DNA of 64,000 nucleotides, taken from assembly GCA_046331095.1 (NCBI GenBank), contig JAXLRM010000003.1, positions 62,001-126,000 on the forward strand, in the 5' to 3' direction. The translations under genes were made by a program, and so were the position numbers. Position 1 is the first letter of the stretch, and the number at the start of each line of letters is the position of its first letter. Below, one piece after another: positions 1-7,698 of the stretch. The notes beneath the pieces were generated by a model, which saw only the letters and a list, made by a program, of their open reading frames with translations, did not search any database and had not been told where the DNA came from. Source of the DNA: JAIBAC01 sp046331095. GTDB taxonomy: Bacteria; Actinomycetota; Acidimicrobiia; UBA2766.

Positions 1-1013
1 CGGAACACGAGGTTCTCGACGTTGAGGCGGGCGACCTCCATCTTGGCGAGCTTGAGCTGGATGAGCTGGTACTCCCCGATCGGCTTGCCCCAGGACTTGC
101 GCTCCTTGGCGTACTCGACGGACTTGTCGATGCACTGGCTGATGATGCCGAGCGCCATCGCTGCGACACCGGAGCGCTCCATCGTGAACGTCGCCTTGGC
201 CGCCTCGCGGCCCGCCCGGTTGCCCGACGACCCGAGCACGTCCTCGCCGCCGAGGAGGCGGTCCATGCCGACGCGCACGTCGGTGAGGAACAGCTCGCCC
301 GTCGGCGACGAGTGCAGGCCCATCTTCTTCATCGGCTTGGACTGCTCGAGGCCGGGGTCGCCCTTCTCGAGCACGAAGCTCAGGATCTTGCGCTCGTCGG
401 GCGGGTTGCCCTCGTCGAACTTGCAGATGAACACGATCGTGTCGGCGTAGGGGCCGTTGGTGATGAAGGTCTTGTTGCCGTTGAGGACGAACTCGTCGCC
501 GTCGCGGCGGGCGCTCGCCTTCATGGCGCCGAACGCGTCGGATCCGGACTCGGGCTCGGTGATCGCCCAGGCGCCGACCTTGTCGAAGGTGAGCAGGTCG
601 AGCGCCCAGCGCTTCTTCTGCTCGAGCGTGCCCTTGCCCATGATCGCGGCCGACGTGAGGCCCATCGAGACGCCCATCGCGGTCACGAGGCCGGGGCAGT
701 AGCGGCACAGCTCGATGATCGGGATCATCGCCATCGCGGCGGCGTCACCGGCGAGGGCGGTCAGGCCGCCGCCGCCTTCGTCCTTTGCGGGAGGCTCCTC
801 ACCGCGAGCCGCCGCCTCCTCCTTGGCGATGATGTGCTCGAAGCGCTGCTTGGCCATGTAGTCCATCGCGAAGGACGACATGAGCTTGCGGATCACGTCG
901 TAGGGCGGGACGTCGCCGTGCTCGAGGTCCCACACGTGCGGCTTGACCTCCTTCTCGACGAACTGGCGCACCGTGTCGCGCATCATCTGCATCGGCTCGG
1001 ACCACTCGTACAC
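1..1013 (-). CDS. acyl-CoA dehydrogenase (3' end outside window)
   Basis: Flavoprotein that would introduce an alpha-beta double bond into an acyl-CoA, passing electrons to ETF. The reverse strand from GTG at 1013 reads MYEWSEPMQMMRDTVRQF and continues open to the window edge (about 337 codons). The family motif for FAD/substrate binding is visible as WAITEPESGSDAFGAM, followed by GNKTFITNGPYADT and, near the edge, the arginine/quaternary motif region ERSGVAAMALGIISQCID. An insert rich in Glu/Gly (roughly residues 62-80) between the N-terminal helices is longer than in short-chain enzymes. Start choice: GAGGGG lies 6 nt upstream, an in-frame TGA lies seven codons upstream, and a TAATCT hexamer is at 1049-1054. 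The C-terminal third is missing only because of the window boundary. Confidence 0.9.
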   Translation of the reverse strand, partial: MYEWSEPMQMMRDTVRQFVEKEVKPHVWDLEHGDVPPYDVIRKLMSSFAMDYMAKQRFEHIIAKEEAAARGEEPPAKDEGGGGLTALAGDAAAMAMIPIIELCRYCPGLVTAMGVSMGLTSAAIMGKGTLEQKKRWALDLLTFDKVGAWAITEPESGSDAFGAMKASARRDGDEFVLNGNKTFITNGPYADTIVFICKFDEGNPPDERKILSFVLEKGDPGLEQSKPMKKMGLHSSPTGELFLTDVRVGMDRLLGGEDVLGSSGNRAGREAAKATFTMERSGVAAMALGIISQCIDKSVEYAKERKSWGKPIGEYQLIQLKLAKMEVARLNVENLVF

Positions 1014-1133
1014 GGGAGACCCCTCGCGTCAAACTGATTCGTGAGTCAAGATTACGGAACCGTGGACGCGCGAGGCAACGACGCTCACCCCGCGACTCGG
1101 GCCGTGCCCGGAACGGGGCGGCGCCGGCGGGGA

Positions 1134-1643
1134 TCAGGCGCCGGCGCTGCAGGCCTCGAAGTGGACGCAGTCGGTGGCGCACACATGGGGAGTTCCGCCC
1201 ACCGCGGCCTCGAGTGCCTGCGCCAGGCTGGTCGTGTCGACGATGACGTGTTCGGCTTCGCCGTCGTCTCCCACGCACTGCACGCTGTCGGCGCCGCAAA
1301 CGACGACGACACCGGTGCCGCACACGGTCCGGATCGCCTCGGCGTCGACGACCTCGACCACGTCGCGAGCATGCAGCGTGCCGCGCCAGCCCGGCTCGGA
1401 CGAGGCCGACACCCTCACGGTCGGTCGGACCAACAGCGTGGTCCTCCCCGACTCGGCCGCGAGGCGTTGGATCTCCTGGTAGCTGCGCGCGGCCCCGCCT
1501 GCACGCGAATCCGACGACACCACCGCGAGGGGTTCTCCACGGGCGACCAGGGTCTCGAGGCCGCTGCACGGAGGGACTGCATCGGCTCGGGTCCCCAACG
1601 CGACGTTGGCTCCTGGGCACTGCATCCCGGTCACTTCGCTCAT
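1134..1643 (-). CDS. hypothetical Cys-rich protein
   Basis: Unrecognised 169-residue protein starting MSEVTGMQCPGANVAL. It has two halves: an N-terminal part (about residues 15-75) containing VVSSDSRAGG and an alpha/beta-like stretch TTLLVRPTVRVSAS, and a C-terminal part ending with several cysteines (VCGADSVQCV, HVCATDCVHFEACS). No signal peptide or membrane segment is apparent, so the cysteines may bind metal or be redox active (inference). ATG at 1643 is preferred, with a G-rich Shine-Dalgarno (AGGGGG) about 11 nt upstream; ATG at 1664 is an in-frame alternative. It is divergent from the histidine kinase (1777), leaving about 130 bp, and lies downstream of nothing it obviously works with. 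Codon bias agrees with real coding in this frame. Confidence 0.6.
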   Translation of the reverse strand: MSEVTGMQCPGANVALGTRADAVPPCSGLETLVARGEPLAVVSSDSRAGGAARSYQEIQRLAAESGRTTLLVRPTVRVSASSEPGWRGTLHARDVVEVVDAEAIRTVCGTGVVVVCGADSVQCVGDDGEAEHVIVDTTSLAQALEAAVGGTPHVCATDCVHFEACSAGA

Positions 1644-1764
1644 GAGCACGCACCCCCTGGACATGCGGCGGACACTCCATCGTCGACGCCCGTCCTCCGA
1701 TACTGCCAGGGCCCCAGTGCCCGGCTGCGACGGGCCCAATGTCCTGCTTCCGGAGCCCGAGCCC

Positions 1765-1776
1765 TACCCTGGCCCG
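1765..1776 (+). promoter_or_regulatory. leaderless promoter of the histidine kinase
   Basis: TACCCT at 1765-1770 is a TANNNT -10 hexamer, separated by 6 nt from GTG at 1777. Transcription would therefore begin at or next to the start codon. This decides the start: the longer reading frame from 1606 would place this promoter inside the gene and overlap the divergent gene's 5' end. Confidence 0.6.
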
Positions 1777-3351
1777 GTGGTTCATCACTCGATCGGAACG
1801 GCAGGTGCCGCCCCCAGGGACCCCGAGGCCCTGAGCGCCTTCCTCGACGCGCTCTGCACCTTGGCTCCCGACGGCGTCGTCGTCTCCGACGCGGCCGGAG
1901 TCATCAAGGTCGTGAGTGCCCGAGCCGCGGCGATGTTCGGCTACACGACCGACGAGCTCGTGGGCAACTCCATCGAGATGCTCGTCCCACCCCGGTCGCG
2001 CACACTCCACGGCGAGCTGCGCGACGTGTACGTGCACGACCCGATGCCTCGCCTCATGGGCGAGAGCCGCGACCTGAACGGGATCCGCAAGGACCGCTCC
2101 CTCGTCCCCGTCGACATCAGCCTCAGCGCCCTCGATTCCGACGACGGCCCGCTCGTGGTCTCGATGATCCGCGACATGACACCGCGGATCCGCTTGCTCG
2201 ACCAACTCCGCCGCGAGCAGGGCCAGCTCCGCGGGGCCAGCGCGGCCGCGCACGCCATCCTCGCGGGCGACCACGTCGACGAGATCGTTCGCATCGTCAT
2301 CTCGGGGGCGCGCCAGATCGTGGCGGCTCGCTACGGCACGCTGCTCGTCACCGACCCGTCCACGGATTCCGAGGAGCTGCGCGTCCGCGTCGCCGACGCC
2401 GACCCCGACGACCTCGACGGCCTGACCAGGCTCAGGGTCCCCCTCGCCGACACGGTCTTCGGCGACGCGCTCGCGAGCCGTCGCGCCCTGATCCTCGAGA
2501 ACGTCGGACGCACAGCGTGGTCGGAGGTCCTCGAGGGCGGTATCGGGCCCGCGATCGTGGCACCGATACCGTCGAGTCGTGCCGGCGCCGCCCTGATGGT
2601 GATCGCGAACCCCGTCGGCAGCCGGACCTTCTCGCGCCAGGACCTCGGTGCGGTGGAGTCGGCCGCGACGCAGGCCGCCGTCGCCCTCGACTTCGCCGCG
2701 ATGCGCGACGACCTGCGCCACCTAGCCGTGAGCGAGGAACGCAACCGCATCGCGATGGACCTCCACGACGGCATCATCCAGGAGCTCTTCGGCACCGCGA
2801 TGGCGCTGCAGTCCGCCACCTTCCGCGTCGAACACGAGCCCGACGCGGTTCGCTCGGCGCTCGACCAGGCCGCGGCGCGCATCGACAAGGCGATCGCCGA
2901 CCTGCGCGGCTACATCTACGACCTCGCCCAGGAGCGCCGCGACCCGACCCGTCTCGATGCCACCCTGCGCTCGATCGCGGCGCTGGTCCAACGCCAGTCC
3001 GGCCTCGTCGTGGTCGCCGACGTCGACGCTGCCGCGGCGGCGGTCGTGGGGCCCCACGCGGAGAACCTGCAGCAGATCGCCCGCGAGGCCCTCTCGAACG
3101 CGGCCCGCCACGCCGAGGCCGCCACTTGCCGCCTCAAGCTGCGCTTCACACCCACACGCGACGCCGTCGTGCTCGAGATCGACGACGACGGCCACGGCTT
3201 CGACACCTCTTCGGAGGAGGTGCGGGAGTCGGGCCACGGCCTCGGGAACCTGCGCAAGCGGGCCGCCGACGTCGGCGCCGACTTCGAGATCAACTCGTCG
3301 CCGGCGAGCGGCACCACCATCCGGATCAGGGTGCCCGTCGCGTCCGGGTGA
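1777..3351 (+). CDS. PAS-GAF sensor histidine kinase (HisKA_3 family)
   Basis: Sensor kinase of the NarX/DevS class, 524 residues, cytosolic (no membrane segment). Order of domains: PAS (about 15-145; includes GVVVSDAAGVIKVVSARAAAMFGYT), GAF (about 155-305), dimerisation/phosphoacceptor HisKA_3 with SEERNRIAMDLHDGIIQEL in which His330 is the expected phosphorylation site, and HATPase_c (N-box EALSNAARHAEA, G-boxes DDDGHGF and GHGLGNLRKRA). Its stop codon is 10 bp from the stop of the convergent DevR-like regulator, the obvious partner. The single PAS plus single GAF differs from mycobacterial DevS/DosT (two GAFs), so haem binding cannot be assumed. The signal sensed is unknown. Start is GTG 1777 on the basis of the leaderless -10. 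Confidence 0.9.
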   Translation: MVHHSIGTAGAAPRDPEALSAFLDALCTLAPDGVVVSDAAGVIKVVSARAAAMFGYTTDELVGNSIEMLVPPRSRTLHGELRDVYVHDPMPRLMGESRDLNGIRKDRSLVPVDISLSALDSDDGPLVVSMIRDMTPRIRLLDQLRREQGQLRGASAAAHAILAGDHVDEIVRIVISGARQIVAARYGTLLVTDPSTDSEELRVRVADADPDDLDGLTRLRVPLADTVFGDALASRRALILENVGRTAWSEVLEGGIGPAIVAPIPSSRAGAALMVIANPVGSRTFSRQDLGAVESAATQAAVALDFAAMRDDLRHLAVSEERNRIAMDLHDGIIQELFGTAMALQSATFRVEHEPDAVRSALDQAAARIDKAIADLRGYIYDLAQERRDPTRLDATLRSIAALVQRQSGLVVVADVDAAAAAVVGPHAENLQQIAREALSNAARHAEAATCRLKLRFTPTRDAVVLEIDDDGHGFDTSSEEVRESGHGLGNLRKRAADVGADFEINSSPASGTTIRIRVPVASG

Positions 3352-3361
3352 AACGCGGAGC

Positions 3362-4072
3362 TCAGGGCCAGTTCGGCGGGGCAGGGTTGCCGGGGTCGGA
3401 GCCGTTCACCTTGCTCTCGAGACGTGCCGCGAACGCGGCTGCCTCCGAGCGGCGCGCCATCCCGAGCTTCGCGAGGATGTTCGAGACGTAGTTCTTGACG
3501 GTCTTCTCGGCGAGGTGGACGGTCTCGGCGATCTGGCGGTTCGTGAAGCCCTCGGCGATCAGGGTGAGGATCTTGCGCTCCTGGTCGGTCAACTGGGCCA
3601 GGAGATCACGGTCGCTGTCGCCTGTCTCGCCGCGCAGGCGCCGCAGAACACGGTCGTGGACCCCAGGGTCGAGCAAGGACTTGCCCGACGCGACCTCACG
3701 GACCGCAGACGCGAGGTCGGTGCCGCGCACCTGCTTGAGGAGGAATCCCGAGGCGCCCGCGACGATCGACTCGAAGAGGGCGTCGTCGTCCGCGAACGAG
3801 GTCAGCATCAGCACGCGGCAGTCGGGATCCTCGGAGCGGATGTCGCGACACACCTCGACGCCGGAGCCGTCGGGGAGGCGCACGTCGAGCACGACCACGT
3901 CGGGGCGGCTCTGGCGCACACGCCGGACGGTGTCCTCGGCAGAGCCGGTCTCGCCGATCACCTCGAGGTCCTCCTCGGTCTCGAGGAGAGCACGGATGCC
4001 CGCGCGGACGACCTCGTGGTCGTCGACGAGGAAGACCTTCAGCGGTTCGGCGGCGTCCGGCATGGTCTGCAC
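3362..4072 (-). CDS. NarL/DevR-type response regulator
   Basis: Transcription factor of 236 residues. N-terminal receiver domain (about 11-130) with acidic pair VDDHE, phospho-acceptor Asp63 in VVVLDVRLPDG, conserved Thr in LMLTSFADD and Lys in FLLKQVRG. C-terminal LuxR-type helix-turn-helix (about 165-225; LTDQERKILTLIAEGFTNRQIAETVHLAEKTVKNYVSNILAKLGM) that binds DNA. The recognition helix and C-terminal helices resemble DevR/DosR. It is tail-to-tail with the PAS-GAF kinase at 1777-3351, so a cognate pair is likely (inference). Start is GTG 4072; ATG 4063 (fourth codon) is equally possible. A TAGGTT hexamer lies about 35 nt upstream on this strand. Confidence 0.92.
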   Translation of the reverse strand: MQTMPDAAEPLKVFLVDDHEVVRAGIRALLETEEDLEVIGETGSAEDTVRRVRQSRPDVVVLDVRLPDGSGVEVCRDIRSEDPDCRVLMLTSFADDDALFESIVAGASGFLLKQVRGTDLASAVREVASGKSLLDPGVHDRVLRRLRGETGDSDRDLLAQLTDQERKILTLIAEGFTNRQIAETVHLAEKTVKNYVSNILAKLGMARRSEAAAFAARLESKVNGSDPGNPAPPNWP

Positions 4073-4193
4073 TTCGGGGATTCGGCGGCTGGTGGAGTGC
4101 TCCCAAACCTAGTTACCGACCCCGTCGCGGTCATAAGCGCCACTGCGACGGGATGCGAGCGCCCGATAGATTCACCTCCCACCGACATCGGGG

Positions 4194-5585
4194 ATGCCAA
4201 TGACATCGGAGACTCCCTGGCAGGGCGACGCGTGCTCCCTCGTCGACACATACCGCAGCGGTGAGCGGTCGCCCGTCGACGAGCTCGAAGCCGTGCTCGA
4301 GGCGATCGGCGCCGGCGACGTCAACGCGTTCAGCTTCTTGGACCCCGACTCGGCGCGCGCGGCCGCGATCGCGGCGGACGTTTCGCTGCCCTTCGGCGGG
4401 GTGCCGATGGGCATCAAGGAGCAGGACACGGTCGGTGGGTGGCCCGACACGCACGCGTCCGTGGCACTCAGGGACCGCGTCGGCGCGGCGGACAGCGTGA
4501 CCGTCGCCCGTCTCCGGGAAGCGGGAGCGGTCCTCACCGGCCTCACGACCGCGAGCGAGTTCGGCGGCGTCAACGTGAGTCGCTCGAAGCTCAACGGCGT
4601 CACCCGCAACCCGTGGGAACGCGACCACACCGCAGGCGGGTCGTCCGCGGGCGCCGCGGCATCGGTCGCGGGTGGCCTCGTCACGATCGGCAGCGGTGGC
4701 GACGGCGGCGGTTCGATCCGCATCCCCGCGGCATTCTGCGGCCTGCCGGGCTTGAAGGCGACCTACGGCCGCTTTCCCAACGGTCCCGTGGTCGGCTCGC
4801 TCACGGCTGTGCTCGGCTGTCTGAGCCGCTCGGTCCGCGACATCGCGCGATGGCTCGACGTCTGCAACGGGTTCCACCCGACCGATCCGTACAGCCTCCC
4901 ACGAGTGACCGGCTGGGAGGACGGTCTCGGTGCCGGCATCGAGTCCCTGCGCGCCAAGCGCGTCGCGATCGCGCCCGATCTCGGCTGCGCGGTCGTGCAC
5001 TCGGCGCTCGCGGACCGGGTGCGCGAGCACGCCGCCGTGCTCGTCGCCGACGCCGGCCTCGAGGTGGTCGACGTAGCGGTCAAGCTGCCGCAACTGTCCG
5101 TCGAGTGGGCCCTGGCGGGGCTGTCGACGGTGCTGATGGAGCTCGGCGACCGCTACCCCGAGTGCGAGTCCGACCTGACTTTCGAGATCGCATTCGGGCT
5201 CAAGATGGCCCACGAGATGTACAGCCTCGAGTCGCGGGCCCGCCTCGAAGGCTCACGGCGCGACCACAACCGGGCGATGGCAGCGCTGTTCGAGGACGTC
5301 GACTTCGTGATCAGCTCGACCAACCCCGACGTGGCGTTCAGCGCCGACGGGGTCATGCCGCTCGAGATCGAAGGCCGCGAGGTCCACATCGGCAACCACG
5401 GCGCCCTCACGATCCCGTCCAACATCTACGGCAACCCCGCGATCTCGGTGCCGATCGGCACCGTCGACGGCCTACCCGTCGGCATGCAGATCCTCGCGCC
5501 CCACCACCACGAGGCCGAACTGCTCGACCTCGCATGGATCTGCGAACGCGAGCGGCCCTGGCCGCTCGTCGCCCCGTCCCCGTAG
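4194..5585 (+). CDS. amidase (amidase signature family)
   Basis: Serine amidase of 463 residues hydrolysing carboxamides; substrate unknown. The Ser-cisSer-Lys triad can be placed: Lys75 (PMGIKEQD), cis-Ser150 in HTAGGSSAGAAA and nucleophile Ser174 in GDGGGSIRIPA, with the usual 24-residue spacing. The conserved TxxSEFG segment is present (TTASEFGGVN). Length fits stand-alone amidases rather than GatA; no gatB or gatC is nearby. ATG at 4194 follows CGGGG; ATG at 4200 is an alternative two codons later. TAGATT at 4167-4172 is a candidate -10 giving a leader of about 15 nt. It is followed by a perfect inverted repeat and converges on the M20 peptidase. Confidence 0.9.
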   Translation: MPMTSETPWQGDACSLVDTYRSGERSPVDELEAVLEAIGAGDVNAFSFLDPDSARAAAIAADVSLPFGGVPMGIKEQDTVGGWPDTHASVALRDRVGAADSVTVARLREAGAVLTGLTTASEFGGVNVSRSKLNGVTRNPWERDHTAGGSSAGAAASVAGGLVTIGSGGDGGGSIRIPAAFCGLPGLKATYGRFPNGPVVGSLTAVLGCLSRSVRDIARWLDVCNGFHPTDPYSLPRVTGWEDGLGAGIESLRAKRVAIAPDLGCAVVHSALADRVREHAAVLVADAGLEVVDVAVKLPQLSVEWALAGLSTVLMELGDRYPECESDLTFEIAFGLKMAHEMYSLESRARLEGSRRDHNRAMAALFEDVDFVISSTNPDVAFSADGVMPLEIEGREVHIGNHGALTIPSNIYGNPAISVPIGTVDGLPVGMQILAPHHHEAELLDLAWICERERPWPLVAPSP

Positions 5586-5600
5586 CAGGGCTCCCAGATC

Positions 5601-5649
5601 GACGTGGGGACGTGAAACGGGTCCACAACCCGTCCTACGTCCCCACGTC
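5601..5649. terminator. perfect inverted repeat between convergent genes
   Basis: GACGTGGGGACGT (5601-5613) is mirrored by ACGTCCCCACGTC (5637-5649), with an inner ACGGGT/ACCCGT pair and a CCACA loop. It occupies the gap between the amidase stop and the peptidase stop, so a bidirectional terminator without a U-tract is the simplest reading. A protein-binding site is not excluded. Confidence 0.65.
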
Positions 5650-5666
5650 AGAGGGATCGCGGGCGC

Positions 5667-7019
5667 TCAGGAGAGGAACTCGGCGGCGACCGTCTCGAAC
5701 ATCGCCGCCGAGAGGCCGAGGCTCTTGACGTCGATGCGTTCGTCGTCGCCGTGGAAGCGGGCGCCGAAGTCGTCGAGGCTCAGCTCGGTACTGAACAGTC
5801 CGAAGCCGTAGCCGACCGCGCCGAGTCTGCGGTACCAGCGCGCGTCGGTCGCGCCCACCGAGAAGTAAGGGACGAGCGCCGCGTCGGGGTACCAACGCCG
5901 CGCGACCGACGCGAGCACGCCCCACAGGGGCGTGTCGGCGGGTGAGAGCGACGCGTCCTCGCCTTCGACACGCACGACCTCGACCTTGGCGGCGAGGTCG
6001 CCGGCGGCGTCGACGAGCATGGCACGCACGTCCTCGGCGGTGTGGCCCGGAAGGGTGCGTACGTCGACGTCGAGGTCGACGACGCCGGGGATCACGTTGA
6101 GCTTGGTGGTGCCGTGCAACATGGTCGGCGCCAAGGTCGTGTGCGTGCACGCGTGCGCCTGACGCGCCATCCCGATCGGGAGGACCTCGACGAGCTCGGC
6201 GAGGCGATCGGGGTCGACGAGCGCGCCGGCGAGCTCGGGCGGGAACGCCATGCCCGCGACGAAGCGGCGCCACGTGTCGTGGATCATGGTCTCGGGCCGG
6301 TACGCGTCGATGCGGCGCACGACCTCGGCCGCTGTGACGAGCGCGTTGTCGGTGCGCAGCGGCTGGGACGCATGGCCTGCGGCACCGTGGACACGCAGGG
6401 TCGCCCAGATACAGCCCTTCTCGCCGACGATGACCGGCAGCTTCGTGCCGTCGGCGCCCGGCAGCGGGATGCCGCCGGACTCGGTGATCACGAAATCGGC
6501 GGCAACCGCGTCGGTCGCGTGGTCGAGGAGCCAGTGCACGCCGTGGGTGCTCGACGCCTCCTCGTCGGCGACGGCTGCTAGGACGAGCGTGCCCCGCGGT
6601 CGCCATCCGCGGTCCGCGAGACGGCGCAGCGCCAGTGCCATGGTGGCGGTCAGGTTGAGCATGTCCACAGCCCCGCGGCCCCAGACCTCGCCGTCGACGA
6701 GCTCGCCCCCGAACGGGTCGCGGCTCCAGTGCGCGGCGGTCACGGGCACGACGTCGGTGTGTCCCACGAGGGCGAGTGTGGGCGCGGCGGGATCGCTGCC
6801 CTCGACACGAGCGACGAGGTTGGTGCGCCCGGGTACCGCCGAGTACGTCTCGAGGTCGACGCCGGGGCCCGTGAGCACCGACGCGAGGACGTCGGCGGAG
6901 CGGCCCTCGTGGCCGCTCGCGTCGCTGCCGTCGTTGACACAGGCGTTACGGATCAGCGTCTGGAGCAGCTCGACGGCCTCGCCGTCGACCTCGTGGAGCG
7001 GGTCCGCGGCGGCCGTCAC
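5667..7019 (-). CDS. M20 family metallopeptidase / deacylase
   Basis: Zinc-dependent exopeptidase or N-acyl amino acid deacylase (ArgE/DapE/ACY1 family), 450 residues. Metal-site motifs in order: LALVGHTDVVP (His, Asp), WGRGAVDMLN (bridging Asp), AVADEEASS (catalytic and metal Glu) and a C-terminal FHGDDERID with the last His ligand. The dimerisation domain sits in the middle (about 190-310; TLRVHGAAGHASQPL). GTG at 7019 is chosen because TAGCCT lies at 7027-7032, exactly 7 nt upstream (leaderless pattern); an upstream in-frame ATG at 7046 would swallow this promoter. Exact substrate cannot be read from the sequence. It converges on the amidase, and the two could both release amino acids from amides (inference). 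Confidence 0.88.
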   Translation of the reverse strand: MTAAADPLHEVDGEAVELLQTLIRNACVNDGSDASGHEGRSADVLASVLTGPGVDLETYSAVPGRTNLVARVEGSDPAAPTLALVGHTDVVPVTAAHWSRDPFGGELVDGEVWGRGAVDMLNLTATMALALRRLADRGWRPRGTLVLAAVADEEASSTHGVHWLLDHATDAVAADFVITESGGIPLPGADGTKLPVIVGEKGCIWATLRVHGAAGHASQPLRTDNALVTAAEVVRRIDAYRPETMIHDTWRRFVAGMAFPPELAGALVDPDRLAELVEVLPIGMARQAHACTHTTLAPTMLHGTTKLNVIPGVVDLDVDVRTLPGHTAEDVRAMLVDAAGDLAAKVEVVRVEGEDASLSPADTPLWGVLASVARRWYPDAALVPYFSVGATDARWYRRLGAVGYGFGLFSTELSLDDFGARFHGDDERIDVKSLGLSAAMFETVAAEFLS

Positions 7020-7029
7020 CAGACGGAGG

Positions 7030-7141
7030 CTACAGCTCGGATCCATCGAGCACCGCGCCCGCGCCGTGGAACTCCTCGTACAGGACGGCGCGTGCTCGCG
7101 ATCACGTGCCGGAGGAGGTCGGCGGCACCCCCGGTCAACAT
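7030..7141 (-). other. possible decayed 3' gene remnant
   Basis: On the minus strand, ATG 7141 opens MLTGGAADLLRHVIAST, and a different frame then reads AVLYEEFHGAGAVLDGSEL followed by a stop. Joined by one frameshift these look like the end of a real protein, but nothing upstream continues it (a TAG lies just before). I do not recognise it; it may be a remnant, a sequencing indel in a tiny gene, or chance. Confidence 0.2.
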
Positions 7142-7183
7142 GAGGCGGCGCACCAGGCTACGGCCGCCCGGCACCGGCGGCGG

Positions 7184-7507
7184 TCAACCCGGCAGGAACC
7201 CGAGCGCGATCGTGTGGCCGAGTGCGGCCGAGTAGGCGACCCAGAAGTCGACGAACTGGCGGATGCTCGCGGCCACGGCCGGGGGGGTGTCCGCGGGGAC
7301 GCGGCGCGCCATCACGTCGTCGCCCACCTTGGCGAGCTGTTGGAGCTCGGCGGCGCTGAAGCACGGCCGGCCGGCGACTGCGCAGGTGGCCACGGGATCG
7401 GGTGTCTGGGCGAGCGCCGCTCCGGAAGGTGCGAACCACGTCGTGACGGCGATCACGACGCCGGCAACCCCGGCACCCACTCGATGCCAACTATGTTCTC
7501 GGGTCAT
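7184..7507 (-). CDS. small secreted hypothetical protein
   Basis: 107-residue protein with an N-terminal signal peptide (MTREHSWHRVGAGVAGVVIAV then WFAPSGAALAQTP; cleavage likely after ALA). The mature part has two cysteines (CAVAGRPCFSA) that could form a disulfide, then helical LQQLAKVGDDVMAR and IRQFVDFWVAYSAALGHT. Not recognised. ATG 7507 has a GAGAGG ribosome-binding site about 9 nt upstream. Its start codon shares two bases with the divergent start codon at 7506 (the tetramer CATG, 7505-7508), so the two genes have no intergenic DNA at all and this gene's promoter must lie inside the other gene. Confidence 0.6.
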   Translation of the reverse strand: MTREHSWHRVGAGVAGVVIAVTTWFAPSGAALAQTPDPVATCAVAGRPCFSAAELQQLAKVGDDVMARRVPADTPPAVAASIRQFVDFWVAYSAALGHTIALGFLPG

Positions 7508-7688
7508 GGACGTGAACCTCTCCGACGCCGACACCGAGCTGCTCCGGCGCATCCTGACGAATTACCTCGCCGACCTCCGCATGGAGATCGTCGACACCGA
7601 CAACCACGAGTACAAGGCCACCTTACGGGGTGAACAGAACCAACTCCGGGCCATTCTCGACCTCCTCGGCGGTCCGGCGCAGGCCTGA
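7506..7688 (+). CDS. small conserved hypothetical protein
   Basis: 60 residues, MDVNLSDADTELLRRILTNY to LDLLGGPAQA, mostly charged helix; no membrane segment. The pattern of a short helical protein with RGEQNQLRAILDLL resembles small uncharacterised actinobacterial proteins, but no function can be given. Evidence that it is real: TATGTT at 7492-7497 lies exactly 8 nt upstream of ATG, matching the leaderless promoters of neighbouring genes. It converges on the ABC1 kinase gene, the stops being 10 bp apart. Confidence 0.6.
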   Translation: MDVNLSDADTELLRRILTNYLADLRMEIVDTDNHEYKATLRGEQNQLRAILDLLGGPAQA

Positions 7689-7698
7689 GCGGCGGCGA

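Noticed and set aside
312..1037. Plus-strand open frames over the first kilobase
   Set aside because: The minus strand encodes a clear acyl-CoA dehydrogenase through this whole stretch, so these are shadows.
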